Source of the DNA: Pestalotiopsis fici W106-1 | Lineage: Eukaryota > Ascomycota > Sordariomycetes > Amphisphaeriales > Sporocadaceae | DNA length: 64,000 bases | Direction of reading: 5' to 3' | Assembly (NCBI RefSeq): GCF_000516985.1 | Contig: NW_006917103.1 | Span: 248,001 to 312,000 of the forward strand | In this document: positions 33,101-44,928 of the stretch, one piece after another | Position numbering within the stretch: the stretch's first letter is position 1 | How the letters are laid out: the number at the start of each line of letters is the position of its first letter | Program-made: the position numbers and the translations under genes | The notes under the pieces: model-generated | What the model saw: the letters and a program-made list of their open reading frames with translations, nothing else | What the model was told of the DNA's origin: nothing | The model's database searches: none

Positions 33101-33780
33101 ACGAACATAATGAAGGAGTAATGAGTGAATGACTACTATTTGGGCGGCCATGCTTGCTGCTTGTGCTATGATCTGATACCACACTGGCTCAAAGGAGGGC
33201 TTTGAATTATTACGAACTGATCACATGGGGTCGGGTTTATTGGTTGATGAATATATCCTATTTCTTGTTTTGAAACTGTTTTTGTAGTCTCTGTATGATG
33301 CAGCGACTATGCCGTGGATTTTCTTTTCCATCCAGCTTGTACACACGCCTATCTATCAACAGAGGTCAAGGACCTGAGGTAGGCATTGGATGGCATAGCC
33401 GCCCTTTCCCCATGCCATTGACGAAAACTGGCGTGCAATGTATTGCTCGGGACCTTGAGTAAGTGCCCTCAGGCTGAATGCATACTCGATGCCTCGTGTT
33501 ATTCCATCGCGTGTCGACCAAGACGCCTTGACGAGTTTGTACATGACGCTATCCATGGTATTCCATTGATGCAATATGGTGGCCTCGTCCTGCGAAGTCA
33601 TTCCGTAGCGCGTACCGTTACGGTTCAAGTCAGGCGGCTGGTCGAGTGAACTCGTTGTCGCCAGCATTGCGACGCGGCGTGGTTGAGTTGCTCGTGGTAG
33701 TCGGGGCAGCCGACGGCTTGCGCTGCGATTCGCCGAAGAAGTTATATGTGATGTTTTTGAGCATAGCGTCGTGTAAATGA
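33101..33780. other. convergent 3' region with doubtful frames
   Basis: About 680 bp between SMC4 and a tiny gene on the minus strand. A minus-strand frame (33356-33832) covers most of it, but it overlaps the tiny gene out of frame and its translation has no recognisable domain. Confidence 0.45.
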
Positions 33781-34014
33781 TCATTTTTGCTTCATTGCCC
33801 AGTAAATATATCCTCCAACGCCAAAGATGCATGTTGCCGCTAGATTCATGTCAGCCTCGATTGATAGAACCAAGAAATGCGTGGTACGAGTTACGAGATC
33901 AAACATACCAACTGCGAGCGTCTCCAACACCCGATGATCCACGTCTCTGCGAGCGAGTTGATGAGTGATCTCATTCAGGCCGCGGCCAATGAGCTCTGGG
34001 TCGAGGACCGGCAT
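33781..34014 (-). CDS. 54-aa small membrane-anchored protein
   Basis: Two exons: 34014-33909 and 33839-33781, with a 69-bp intron, giving 54 aa. The first 35 residues are polar (LDPELIGRGLNEITHQLARR). The last 20 form one hydrophobic helix ending in a short basic tail (AATCIFGVGGYIYWAMKQK). This tail-anchored layout is typical of tiny mitochondrial or ER membrane proteins. The intron length is a multiple of three and has no stop, so the unspliced frame would give 77 aa. The ATG has A at -3 and the GTATGT/TAG splice sites are good. I do not recognise the family. Confidence 0.5.
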   Translation of the reverse strand: MPVLDPELIGRGLNEITHQLARRDVDHRVLETLAVGMFDLVTRTTHFLVLSIEADMNLAATCIFGVGGYIYWAMKQK

Positions 34015-35052
34015 TGTAGCGTCTTGGCGTTCGATGTTGGAATATACTCTAGACTTGTATCACAGTAACAGGCAGATCCTCGAATAAAATTGTCGAGGTA
34101 TTTTTTACCGACAAGAGCGGGATCGGCAGACGGTTAAGTATGCCAACACGCAGAAACCATTACAAGCGATCCAAGCGCGCGGCCATGGTTCGCCGCCAAA
34201 TTCGACATCAAGAGAACTGCTTCAAATACGCTCCGAGGCTACGCAATCCCAGGGGGGTTTCCTTTCATCTCCTCGACGTTTCGCATGTGCCCTCATTGAA
34301 TCGGTCGCGAACGTGGTACATTATAGCCAAGCTCTTGGTAATTCTGATGCGGGCCTGGGCTCATGCGTGGGCTGATTGTTTGCCCAGAAATCGAATGGGA
34401 GGCTGCGGCGAGGTTATTTTGGCTGGGCAGGAGGAGTTTCACGTCGCTCGTTTCGGACAGGGCGAAAATGGGCTCATGATGGCTTCATTCGGTTTCAGCG
34501 TATACCCAAGGTTGGGGGCCGGGGGAAGAAAACGTGGCCCCCCAACCGTCGGATCATTTTTTTCCTGGTTGCAAATGGTTTAAAAATTCTTTACTCAGTA
34601 AAATGACCAGAAAACCATATTGGGATATTGACGCCAAGTTGTGATTCGTCAATGTTGGTGATCAATCGCCTGGTCTGCCGCCGTGCTGCACGATTGGCTT
34701 GGCCATGGGGCAGGGGTTCTGTAGGGGGGGGTTGGCTGGTTCTCTGCAGGATTTCCAAGACAGGATTGGCGGGAAAGGCAGTCGGCATTTGGTATACGGT
34801 TAGTTTTCATACAAAATGTCGAGAAAATAGAGATCAGATATTTTTAATCTTCAACTCTTGACGATCTTACGCTTAGTCATGTGGTGTTACGAGTTTGCAA
34901 TGCAGCCTGCGCGGTGCCAAGTGCTGAGTCATGGTGTACACCTGTAACTTTTCCTCGCATCTTCTTTACTTCTTATTTGAAAGGAATAATGACAAAATTT
35001 GAATGACGCTTGCGAATGATGGTCGATATCTTTGTTCGTTCCTGCAGCAGCT
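34015..35052. other. intergenic spacer
   Basis: About 1 kb with G-runs near 34511 and 34723. A plus-strand frame (34140-34583) is present but reads as random sequence. No supported gene. Confidence 0.45.
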
Positions 35053-36213
35053 TTACTCCATCTCAACTCCCAGAGCCTCGTAGATAGCCTTTATATAAGC
35101 CCTGGACGCAGTATTTCCAATCATGTCATTTGACTTCTGGTTCATGGCATAGGTTATAGTAACCCGTCGATCAACGTCCATGATGCCAAGGGAGCCTCCG
35201 GATCCTCCCCAGTAAGCCACTCGGCCAGCCGGCAACCAATCGTCTACCCAAGTGTCTCCGTCTCCCCGTAGAGCGTAACCAATACCAAAGCGGATGGTCT
35301 TACCGACTGCGAGATCCTTGCCATAAGACTGTTCCTCAAAGATCAAATTGACCGTTGAAGCAGACAGCAGTCTTGCGTCGGCCTTGACACTGTCGAGTCC
35401 TGCTAGTGTGACATGAGACAACATTGTGTTTAGAGCGCGGGCGTTGCCATATCCATTGGATGCACCAATCTCTCCATTCCTCCACGCCTTGGTCCTACCC
35501 ATTGCCGGAGCCATGGATGGGTTTCCAAGCACTTTGATGAACAGTGGTCCGAGATCTCGAGGCGGCGCTGATGGAGGAGTCGGGATGAATTCGGACAGGC
35601 GCGCCTCGTCTTCCTCCTTGAGCCCGATTTGAAAGTCCGCGCCTAGGGGACCAGTAATGTTTTTTGCGATAAACTCTTTGAGGTACATGCCCGTCACACG
35701 ATACACGATCTCACTAAGCAGATGGCCGAAGTTCCAGCCATGGTAGGCCGAAGCCGTTCCGGGAGTCCACCACGGAGCTTGGCCGGCTAGTTTCGCGGCC
35801 GAGCTGGCCACGTCACAAATGTCGTCCATGGTCAACTTCTCATCCCACCCGGCAACGCCAGATGTGTGCGAAAGACAGTGGCGGATCTCGATATCCTCCT
35901 TGCCATTCGCCGCGAACTCGGGCCAGTGTTTGGACACCTTGTCGTAAACCGATATAGCACCGCTGTCGGCTAGCATGAGGACGGCCAGGGCTGGGATCAT
36001 CTTGGTGCTCGAGGCCACAGGCACAATGGTGTCCTCGTTCCAGGGCTGGGTGCGTTCTGCGTTGACGAAGCCGCCCCATAGGTTGATGACATCCTCGCCA
36101 TCAACATTGACCGTGATGGAGGCGCCGACCTCTTCACCAGAGTCGAGAAATTGTTGAAATAGGTCCCGTACCTTTTGGAATTTGGACGTGCAAATCCCAT
36201 GTATCTGCGCCAT
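35053..36213 (-). CDS. serine hydrolase of the class C beta-lactamase fold
   Basis: One exon, 386 aa. The family includes class C beta-lactamases, D-Ala-D-Ala carboxypeptidases, EstB-type esterases and fungal transesterases such as LovD. The catalytic SxxK is Ser68-Ser-Thr-Lys71 (VASSTKM). The general-base Tyr is probably Tyr157 in SAYHGWNFG. HCLSHTSGV follows the family pattern, and YWGGSGGSLG near the C-terminus is the equivalent of the third motif. No signal peptide, so the enzyme is probably cytosolic. The ATG at 36213 is the first in frame; the open frame beyond it starts only with TTG. The substrate is probably an ester or lactone, and the neighbours do not narrow it. Confidence 0.88.
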   Translation of the reverse strand: MAQIHGICTSKFQKVRDLFQQFLDSGEEVGASITVNVDGEDVINLWGGFVNAERTQPWNEDTIVPVASSTKMIPALAVLMLADSGAISVYDKVSKHWPEFAANGKEDIEIRHCLSHTSGVAGWDEKLTMDDICDVASSAAKLAGQAPWWTPGTASAYHGWNFGHLLSEIVYRVTGMYLKEFIAKNITGPLGADFQIGLKEEDEARLSEFIPTPPSAPPRDLGPLFIKVLGNPSMAPAMGRTKAWRNGEIGASNGYGNARALNTMLSHVTLAGLDSVKADARLLSASTVNLIFEEQSYGKDLAVGKTIRFGIGYALRGDGDTWVDDWLPAGRVAYWGGSGGSLGIMDVDRRVTITYAMNQKSNDMIGNTASRAYIKAIYEALGVEME

Positions 36214-37693
36214 TGCTGCAATTGTTTCGCGAGTTGTGGTACGAACTGTTGATTGGAAATGACCTGTTTCTCCCTCAGGATTGATAAATGCGAGATAAAC
36301 TGCAGAACTTTGATGCAAGTCTTCTGCTACATATATACGAAGATCATAGTATGCCGTCCACGGGCAGACCGCAAAGTGGGACCCGGCGCTGGATGTATTC
36401 CGGCGTGATCGGTCACGGCGCAGTAATGTGGGACAGAGGATAGCGGCTTAATTACGGCGTGAGTCACTTGTCCGAGGCGCAATTCTCGTCAGCACGCCGT
36501 ATCCGTATGTACCCGGCTAGAAGTCATGTCTTGTCTCCAGCTCAGCTAGCGTACTGTAGAGTTTGGATATAAAAATAGTTTTTTCCCCCTTTCCCCAATG
36601 TTTTTTCTGTTTTCCATATATAGACTCGCATTATCGGTCGTGTTGGGATTTAGGTTCGGTAATTCGCACATAGCTTCACGTGCATCGGTGCTCGCAATTT
36701 CCGCAATGAACAGTGTACTCTCTCCTTGTTCAGAGTATGCCACTGCTGATTGTGACTGCTTGCGACTGTACGAGATTGGTCGTTCGGTATCAGAGATGTG
36801 GGAGGCGCGTGCAGGTCTGTTTTTGATTATCATGATTTGAGTTGAAACTGCGCCATGTGTCCGATAGCCTTGCTCGCTAAGGATCATTCCAAGATTTTTG
36901 CCTCCGAGGACAGCATGGCTCAGACCTATGTCGTGAAGAGTGCTTATTGTCGAAACTGCACACATGGCGCGTCTGCCAGCTTTTCTATTCACCAAAAAGT
37001 GTGTGCATTTATCACAATGACGATAGGCCATATTCGATGGCGCTTGAAGATGATAGAAAAGGTTATATTATATCCCCCGGTCAAACTAGTCGCCATTCCT
37101 AGATTAACACATTACCTCGACATCCAACAGCTTGCTGCAGACTGCTATTAAGTCGGCTGCCGTGTCATTTTCAGTCGGTTCCCGCGGCAGGCTTCACTTT
37201 CTTCTTCAATATACCGGCGCCCATTACGTTATCTATATTTTTTTTTCTCACGGCAATATACATATATGTATTTTCAAGGTCAAAGTTCACGTCCAAAATT
37301 GCACTGGGACTTGGGGGTTGGATTTACACTGGAAGGCCAATTAAGGTATAGTGCCCTCCCCTCTGCCAAGATACACGCCGCATCTTGGTTAAGAGTTTAC
37401 TTAAACTCTTCACCTCGTGAAACTGACCCCCACAACACGACGTTCCTTGATTTCAATCATATTACCTCAGGCAGGCGATTCATTTATCATTTGGTCGCGT
37501 AAGTCAAGCGCGTCGACGAGATCTAGGATATCGCACACCTATATCAATAGCCAAATCTCGGTACAAGATTGTGGGGATACTCACTGCCTCAAAGCTTGAG
37601 ACGAGTTGGCTTCATCTTGATTCGCAAAGTCGCAGGCAGCGATAACAGCATCTTCGAGTCTGTAAATCTTCTCTTTCTACAAGTTTCAACGAT
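36214..37693. other. intergenic spacer
   Basis: About 1.5 kb between divergent genes. A 161-codon minus frame (36546-37031) has no domain or coding-like composition. No gene is supported. Confidence 0.45.
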
Positions 37694-38335
37694 ATGTCAA
37701 CCTTGCATTCATTTTCGCGCCTGCCATTTGAGCTGCGTGCGCATATCTGGGCCTTGACGGTCGAACCGCGTACGGTCGAGGTCCGCATTGTTTACGGCCC
37801 CGGGAAACTTCAGCGATTGGTCTCCTCTACGCTGGTTCCAGCGATATTACAGACCTGTCACGAAGCTCGCAGCCTGGGGCTTTACAAACAGGCATTCTCT
37901 GAACTCACAATAACGGAATCGAGCGACACCATGGACGACATATCGCGCTATGTATGGCTAAATTTGGACATCGACATGATTTCTATCGGGACAACTAGCT
38001 TTGAATCTTTCGTCCCCGTCTCAGCATTCATCAAGAGGCTCAGATTCGAACGCAAAAACTCTGAGGAATACTTTTATCACTGGGAATCGAAAGAGCTTCG
38101 TGACTGGACTAGCACAGAGGAGATCCATGTGGTTTGCGAAGACGGCCTGGGGGCATGGCACGGGGCAACCGAAGAGCACAGCTGGCCTTGTGCACTAGAG
38201 AACCTGTGGTTCTTTGATCCGTATGACGGGCGGATGATGAGAAGCCTGGATATGGAGGAAATGCTTGATAACGAGCTCAGAGAGTCATGGGCTGCGGAAG
38301 GGTATGAATACCCAAGTGGTGATTCCCTCCTCTAG
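37694..38335 (+). CDS. 2EXR domain protein
   Basis: One exon, 213 aa. The N-terminus FSRLPFELRAHIWALTVEPRTVEV is the hallmark of the fungal 2EXR family, an F-box-like region expanded in many Pezizomycotina. ILQTCHEARSLGL in the next section is also typical. No membrane segment. The role of these proteins is not established; a part in protein interaction or substrate recognition has been suggested from the F-box-like start. The gene stands alone with no obvious partner. Confidence 0.85.
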   Translation: MSTLHSFSRLPFELRAHIWALTVEPRTVEVRIVYGPGKLQRLVSSTLVPAILQTCHEARSLGLYKQAFSELTITESSDTMDDISRYVWLNLDIDMISIGTTSFESFVPVSAFIKRLRFERKNSEEYFYHWESKELRDWTSTEEIHVVCEDGLGAWHGATEEHSWPCALENLWFFDPYDGRMMRSLDMEEMLDNELRESWAAEGYEYPSGDSLL

Positions 38336-40114
38336 GACTCTCTCATCGGTAACACCCTTGACGAAGCCCTGGTGATGGCTTTTGCCATGCTTGAAATATT
38401 TGCTGGGACTCTCAAAGCGGGGCGCAGCCATTTACAGCGTGATTGACTTTCTCGAAAGGTCTTCATGGCATCTCACAGCCACCAACACTCGACGTGCTGA
38501 GGTTGAGAAGTCTGTCACCTCTTTACAAGCATAATCTCACCGACTTCAATATGCTCTGGAAACATAAGCACAGTCATGCGCAATCAGTCCGAAAAACGAG
38601 TATCCGGAACGGCAGGTGTGAGGGGCCACAAAAAACACAACGCGGTCTTCTCCATCGTCTTCACTATTCGCGGAGAGAAACGGGCGCAACAACATGAATG
38701 CACTCCTCTTTCCTTCAGAGACCCACGAAGAATTGATAAATAACTCACGATTTGAACGTCCCCACGTAGGACATTCAAATCCTGTTTACAGGAACTGCGC
38801 CCGATCCGATGAGGCCACAAGGCCGAGAAGTGCGGCAGAGGGGTATTGCCTTGCCCGGACGCACATGCTCTCTCGGGCCTTCATCCGTGTAGCATATTTA
38901 GTTTGCAGGACAAAACGTACTGGTGAAGCCAAAGCCAGCAGACCATTCAATACTGCCATATACGCGGAATGGTCAGAATTCCCGTGAAGAAGAGAGAGCA
39001 GCTGCTTGATCAGAATGCTATGATCGAACTTGAGAAGACGATGCCGGACAGAATCTCGGTCAAATATCCATGAGCTCCAGTGCATTCCCCCGTTAATCCA
39101 CTCAATAACATGTTCGACAACATTATCGAGGGGATTGGGGTTGACCATATTGGTATGGGGTCTTGAAGTCTGGGGGTCCGTGGTAGGGCCGAGAACAAGC
39201 ATTTTGCGGCCCGCATTTGACTTCGATTCGACTTTCCGATTGGCTACCCTACCCCTATGTCCGCAGGTTCTTGTCATCCGATATCCGAATGACGTCGCTA
39301 CGTCGGGAAAACTTCGTCTCATCACGGGCAGAAGCACGAGAAGTCAGCAATTTCCGGCTCCATCAGCCCATATCATCGTATCGTGACAGTCACAATATTT
39401 TTGCTGTTCATGGAACCTTGGCCGTGGGCGGTCAACTACTCCTACATTGTACTATGGCTAGTACGAGGCTCTTGCTCCGGGAAACTCCATTCAGGATGAC
39501 GTACGCTAACATTATTTTCGGAGTTTCCGGAATAGTGGTTCAAGCCAAGTTGTTTTGTTCATCTTCTCTAACTGTTGCAACCAAAGTTGTGATCCCTATC
39601 TTCTCGATTCGCAGCAAAGAAGTTGAAGATATAGACACCGAAAATAAAACAATCTTGTTCAACACAGGCTGTAACATACGTTAGAGGTCTATAACGAAGT
39701 CTCAATTTGTACGACATGGCGCGAGCATGCATGGAATAAACTGCTGGAGCATTGGATCCATGGCCTGAGCGATTCCGCGTCTCGCGGCACGACACTTGGA
39801 AAATAATCGGGATCCGCTGGAGTTGCGTGAAGCTGGAGATCTGCGGGCGTGCCCCGGATTTCTATCGCTCTGGTTCGTAAAGTCGGCCCTATTCACACGC
39901 GGGCTAGGATCCGATGTGTGGGGCCCGGTATCCCTCGAGTCTTTCCAGAAGAGCCGCCTTGAAAGTTGACCAAAAGTCGTCACGCGCGAGCATGGAAGAA
40001 GAGACAAAATGTGAGGCCGCAATGGTATCATAGTGGAGTGCCCGAAATGTACGCATCGAGGTGGTGCTTCGTAGAATGGACAGAGCTCGGCCGAGATGTT
40101 TGCGCATGACTCTC
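38336..40114. other. intergenic spacer before the GH3 gene
   Basis: About 1.8 kb. Minus-strand frames at 38786-39148 (120 codons from an ATG) and 39702-40193 are open but have no recognisable domain, and the second covers the GH3 promoter. I treat both as chance or decayed sequence. Confidence 0.45.
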
Positions 40115-40122
40115 TATATAAG
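40115..40122 (+). promoter_or_regulatory. TATA box of the GH3 gene
   Basis: TATATAAG lies about 80 bp before the GH3 start codon, which fits a TATA-driven, inducible secreted-enzyme gene. Confidence 0.55.
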
Positions 40123-40196
40123 ACAAGGCGTGGTGTTGGTCTGTGAATGCTGGCGAGTAGGAACCAGTGCGACCAGTCTCCCGTCCCAGACACAAC

Positions 40197-42810
40197 ATGA
40201 TGAGAACCGTAGCAAATGCGTTGGTTGCCTCGGGGCTGCTTCTAGCTCCTGCGGCTGCCGATTCTTGCCAGACACCCATCAACCATCCAGGCACCGCTTT
40301 CAGTAATGTCCAACCTCTGAATACTACTATCCTGGACCCCTACGGTCACTCACCGGCTGTATATCCATCACGTGAGTGCACTCCATAGCCTTTTTGCTTT
40401 GGAAATTTGCTGATCAGTCAACAGCAAACACAACCGGAATTGGAGGATGGGAAGAGGCAATGGCCAAGGCCAAGGCCTTCACAGCCCAACTCACCCTTGA
40501 GGAGAAGGCGTGGATGGTGACTGGCCAACCTGGCCCCTGCGTGGGCAACGTACTCCCCATTCCTCGCCTCAACTTTAGTGGCTTGTGTCTGCAGAACGGT
40601 CCTCAGGGAATCGAGGAAGGCACTTACTCGAGTGTCTTTGTCAGCGGAGTATCAGCTGCGGCTAGTTGGGACCGAAAGCTCATCTACGACCGCGCCTATG
40701 CAATTGCTGAAGAGCACAAAGCCAAGGGAACACATGTGATCCTAGGTCCCGTCGCTGGGCCTCTTGGCCGCAGCGCATACAATGGTGTAAGTGGAATCTC
40801 CAATATTATGAAACGTGGAACAATGACTAATACTTTGATACAGAGATCCTGGGAAGGCTTCGCTGCGGACCCCTACTTGACCGGTGTATGTATGGAGGAG
40901 ACCATCATTGGCTTCCAGGATGCCGGCGTGCAAGCCAATGCAAAGCACTTTATCGGCAACGAACAGGAGACTCAGCGTAACCCAACCTTCGACCCCAACG
41001 CCAACGCCACGACGTACATCCAGGACTCAGTCTCGTCCAACATTGATGATCGAACAGTCCATGAAATCTACATGTGGCCATTTGCCAACGCTGTGCGCAG
41101 TGGCGCCGCTTCCTTCATGTGCTCGTACAACCGTCTTAATGGCTCTCACTCTTGCCAGAACTCGTGGGCGCTCAACCATCTCTTGAAGACCGAGCTCGGC
41201 TTCCAAGGATATGTGATGTCGGATTGGGGCGCCACTCACAGTGGAGTCGCATCCATTGAGAGCGGCATGGATATGACCATGCCCGGTGGCTTCACCTTGT
41301 ACGGTGAGATGTGGACGGAGGGTTCTTACTTTGGCAAGAATCTGACTGCCGCTGTTGAGAATGGCACTGTCGATATGTCGCGTCTGGATGACATGGTCAT
41401 TCGTACAATGACACGTAGGTTCTCCATCATGGAACCGCTTTTGAAATTTATCTTACTGATTGTCTATCAGCATACTACCTTCTTGGCCAAGACCAAGACT
41501 ATCCCAGTGTCGATTCATCCGTTGGCCCTCTAAATGTCGACTCCCCTCCCGACACATGGCTATACGATTGGACCTTTACGGGAACTAGCAACCGGGACGT
41601 CCGCGGTAACCACAGCGTCTTGATCCGCCAGCACGGCGCTGAATCGACGGTTCTTCTCAAGAACGAGAATGGAGCACTTCCTTTGAATGCACCCAAGAGC
41701 ATCGCCGTTTTTGGAAACGATGCTGGTCCTATTACCCAGGGCGCATATAACAATGTAAACTACGAGTACGGTGTGCTGCCCAACGCAGGTGGCTCTGGAA
41801 CTTGCCGCTTCAGCTCCTTGTCGAACCCCTTGGACGCCATCACCAGACGTGCTGAGCAAGATGGAGCTCTGGTTCAGTCCTGGCTCAACAACACTCTTCT
41901 CACTACCACGGCGCTTCCAGATCTCTGGATCGGTCAGTTGCCTGATGTCTGTCTCGTTTTCCTCAAGTCGTGGGCCGAGGAAAACAAGGATCGGGACTCT
42001 TTGGACTTGGATTGGAACGGCAGTGCCGTAGTAGAGGCTGTGGCCACCTACTGCAACAATACAGTTGTAGTCACGCACTCCAACGGTATCAACGTGTTGC
42101 CATTCGCCGACCATCCCAACGTCACCGCCATCCTGGCCGCACACTACCCTGGTGAGCAGGCTGGCAATGCTATTGTCGACCTTTTGTATGGTAAGGTCAA
42201 CCCATCGGCCAAGTTGCCTTATGTGATGGCATACAATGAGTCAGACTACAACGCACCCGTGACTACAGCTGTCCAGACCAACGGTACTTACGACTGGCAG
42301 AGCTGGTTTGACGAGCGTCTCGAGGTTGGTTACCGCCACTTTGATGCCAACGATATTACTCCGCGCTACGAATTCGGATTCGGTCTGAGCTACACCACCT
42401 TTAGCCTGAGTGGACTGTCGGGCAACTCATCGGCAAGCAACTTGACCGCTCTGCCCCCAGCCCGCGACACCATGCCTGGTGGCAACCCGGCCTTGTGGGA
42501 GACGGTGTACACCATCAAGGCCGACGTGACAAACACTGGTGGTGTGGCCGGCTATGCCGTGCCCCAGCTGTATGCCGGCTTCCCCGACTCTACGCCTGAG
42601 GGCACGCCGCCTAGCCAGTTGCGTGGTTTCGACAAGATTTGGCTCGAGGCAGGCGAAACCAAGACAGTTACTTTTGACTTGATGCGTCGCGATGTGAGCT
42701 ACTGGGATATCGTAGCTCAAGATTGGCGCATTCCATCTGGTGCATTTACTTTCAATGCCGGCTTCAGCAGTCGCGACTTTTGGGCAAACAGCACTGTTGT
42801 CCTGCTCTAG
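40197..42810 (+). CDS. secreted GH3 beta-glucosidase
   Basis: Four exons: 40197-40371, 40425-40786, 40844-41414 and 41471-42810, giving 815 aa. GH3 beta-glucosidases release glucose from cellobiose and short glucans, completing cellulose breakdown. A signal peptide covers about residues 1-22. The (beta/alpha)8 domain carries NGPQGIEEG and NAKHFIGNEQETQR, and the catalytic nucleophile is Asp306 in YVMSDWGA. The alpha/beta sandwich domain has STVLLKNENGALPL. The C-terminal fibronectin-III-like domain ends the protein (FGFGLSYTTF, then VTNTGG and QLRGFDK). Many N-glycosylation sites are present. ATG ATG opens the frame and I took the first. Intron 2 is 57 bp with no in-frame stop. The gene sits beside an AA9 LPMO and a GH7 enzyme. 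Confidence 0.95.
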
Positions 42811-43213
42811 GACACTGTCAGAAGACTAATGTATATACTAGGCTGCCAGATGAGCTGACAGCCTATGAAATAACGAAGGCATGAACCTCAATCTAATTCA
42901 ATAATTGTATGTTGATGAACCCACTCGCGACCATAAGGCGTAGTTGGATGCCTGAAGACACTTGTCACTTCTTGTGAGTCAAATCGACGTATATCATACA
43001 TGATGGTAAGGTGGTCTTAATTTAACGATACTGGACTAAATACGAACAAACACTAGTTTGACATTCCACTCAACTCTCCCATCATGCATTTGAAATTAGT
43101 GAATTGTCGTCGAAGGAGTAATAGTCAATTGGAAGTGGGTTGAGAGCTCGCACTACATAAGCCATGCCCAGAATTCGACCATCCTGCCACACATGCTGCA
43201 TTGTGCGAGTGAA
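42811..43213. other. convergent 3' spacer, GH3 / AA9
   Basis: About 400 bp between the ends of two convergent genes. AT-rich, no frame. It must hold both polyadenylation regions. Confidence 0.5.
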
Positions 43214-44128
43214 TTAAGCAGTGAAGTGTCTGGCCTTCTTGGCAGCGGTGCCCTTGAAGACTGCAGGGCCGGGAACTGTATAGGTCTGTGAGATGGTGTG
43301 GTCGTTGATCGCCACCTAAACGCCATTCAATTAGTAAAATGCACTTTGTCTTACCCTTGAGAATACTTGACGATGTCTAGGGACTCACGCTGATGTTGGG
43401 GTCAGTTTGCTTGCAGTAGCCTGGGATCGCCGCCTTCTGGCTGGCACTTGGCTGCGCTGTACCAGATCCAGTCACTGTGATCTGAGCACACTCGGCATAC
43501 CACTGGGGTGCCTTGGCTTGGTGCAAGGCAATCAGCTCATGACGGATGAGATAGTTGCCCGCAGCCAGGCCGGCTGGGATGGTGCTGGTCCAGCCCTTGT
43601 TGCCACCGACCAGCTTGGCAATGTCCCAGCCGCTCGGCGTCTCGGTGTCGAGGAACACGGTCTTTCCGTCGCCGTGGAAGCCGGCCTCGTCAATCTTGAA
43701 CCAGTTGGACCCGCTACCGTCGCAGGACGAAAAGTCGCCGGCGCACTTGTACATCCACACAATGATGGGTCCCTGGGCGTGTGTCCACTGGCCCCAGATG
43801 GCCTCGACGCTATCGCCGGGCTTGACGCTTGCTGACAAGGCGGCGGAAGTGCCGCCGTTGCAGCGGAGCTTGCTGTCCGTGGCGGTTGTGACTGGATTGT
43901 AGTCTGGCCACTGGCGTTGGATCACGGGGTTTGAGTTGGGAGAAAAGCCCTGATATCTTGCAATTGCAATTGGACATGTTAGATACTGGAGTAATGGGGG
44001 AGAGCATTGTAGGACTTGAATTACCCTGGGTATGTTGTACCTCCAATCACGTAACTAGTGACGGCACCGTGAGCAGCTGCCTCTGCGGCGAGCAGTGCTA
44101 GAGTGGTGAAGCCAGTGGCGAACAACAT
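43214..44128 (-). CDS. AA9 lytic polysaccharide monooxygenase, single domain
   Basis: Three exons: 44128-44025, 43956-43389 and 43315-43214, giving 257 aa. It is a secreted copper enzyme for oxidative cleavage of cellulose. The signal peptide ends after Ala19, leaving His20 as the mature N-terminus (HGAVTSYVIGG). His94 in WTHAQGP is the second copper ligand, and Tyr188 in QWYAECAQITV is the axial residue. The YPGYQGF segment across the first splice junction is typical of the family. Only the catalytic domain is present, without linker, CBM1 or GPI signal. The gene is divergent from the GH7 gene (800 bp apart) and convergent with GH3. A TATA-like TATTAAAG lies about 145 bp upstream on the minus strand. 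Confidence 0.95.
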
Positions 44129-44928
44129 GGCGACTTGATATGTAAAGTAATGAATAGAAAAGAGATGAAATGAACCCTACAGTACGGCGAGAGACAGCGA
44201 CTCGAAGCTACTTGGTATTTCACTGGCGCAGATTACACGCTCGTGTGGAATTTTTGACGAGATGCTAGCCTTTAATACCGGTGCCCTTGAGCAATTAATC
44301 TATGCATTCGGGCCTGCTTTCCCACCCTTTCACTGATATTCAAGATCATATTGTAACCATAATCATTTGACCATTGGCTCTAGTACATGGTTGATGCTAA
44401 CTTCGGGCGGGACTGAGCGCGTGATGAGTTTACCCGGATAGGTTCCAATCGACAAGAGTCCGGTTATTATGCTGGTCCAATGCAAAGCCGCAATATCATC
44501 TTCCGTCTGCCAAGAACGAATAATATCTTGCGGAGCGTCTTAGCACACTCTAATTTGGACGACCCTTGTGATCTATATCTAGATTGCAAGTCTGGGCAAG
44601 AGTTCCGGAGAATACCTCTTCTGGGAGTACTTTACATACGGCAACTATGCTTGGCGGATGTTCGGGAATTTATCTTATAAAGCCAGTTCGCCCGTACCGT
44701 TGTAATCTATCACGCACAGCCTGCATGATTCAAGGATAGTATAACCTTGACGTCACTACGGCAATTGAGATAATGATTTGAAGCTTAGACGGGCAAGTAT
44801 TGACAAGCGGCACACTCCTTGGTTAACGTACCGAATAAATTCTAATACAATACGAGGGACTTTTACTCTCTTCCTGAGTACTTTCAATTCATACTCTTCT
44901 TTGCTGAGGCATATCGAGATTGCTAAAC
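44129..44928. promoter_or_regulatory. shared divergent promoter, AA9 / GH7
   Basis: An 800-bp region between two divergent cellulolytic genes. It contains TATAAAG at 44676-44682 toward GH7 and TATTAAAG on the minus strand at about 44269-44277 toward AA9. CCAAT motifs occur at 44475-44479 (plus) and 44373-44377 (minus). A CCGGAG at 44605-44610 fits the carbon-repressor (CreA/Cre1) consensus SYGGRG. These are consensus matches only. Co-induction and glucose repression are inferred from gene content. Confidence 0.55.

Noticed and set aside
33356..33832. 158-codon minus-strand frame beside SMC4
   Set aside because: It overlaps the second exon of the better-supported 54-aa gene in another frame and its product has no recognisable features.
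34140..34583. 147-codon plus-strand frame
   Set aside because: Composition looks random (mixed Arg, Trp and Cys runs) with no domain, and no expression signal could be seen.
36546..37031. 161-codon minus-strand frame
   Set aside because: It lies in a low-complexity intergenic region, has no domain or hydrophobic pattern, and is probably chance.
38786..39337. 183-codon minus-strand frame
   Set aside because: The upstream part lacks an ATG-driven coding look. The 120-codon part from 39148 has no known domain. A decayed gene is possible but not supported.
44430..44437. TTACCCGG, a Reb1-type consensus, in the AA9/GH7 promoter
   Set aside because: An 8-base word is expected about twice by chance on both strands of 64 kb, so a link to the Reb1-like gene in the window is not justified.
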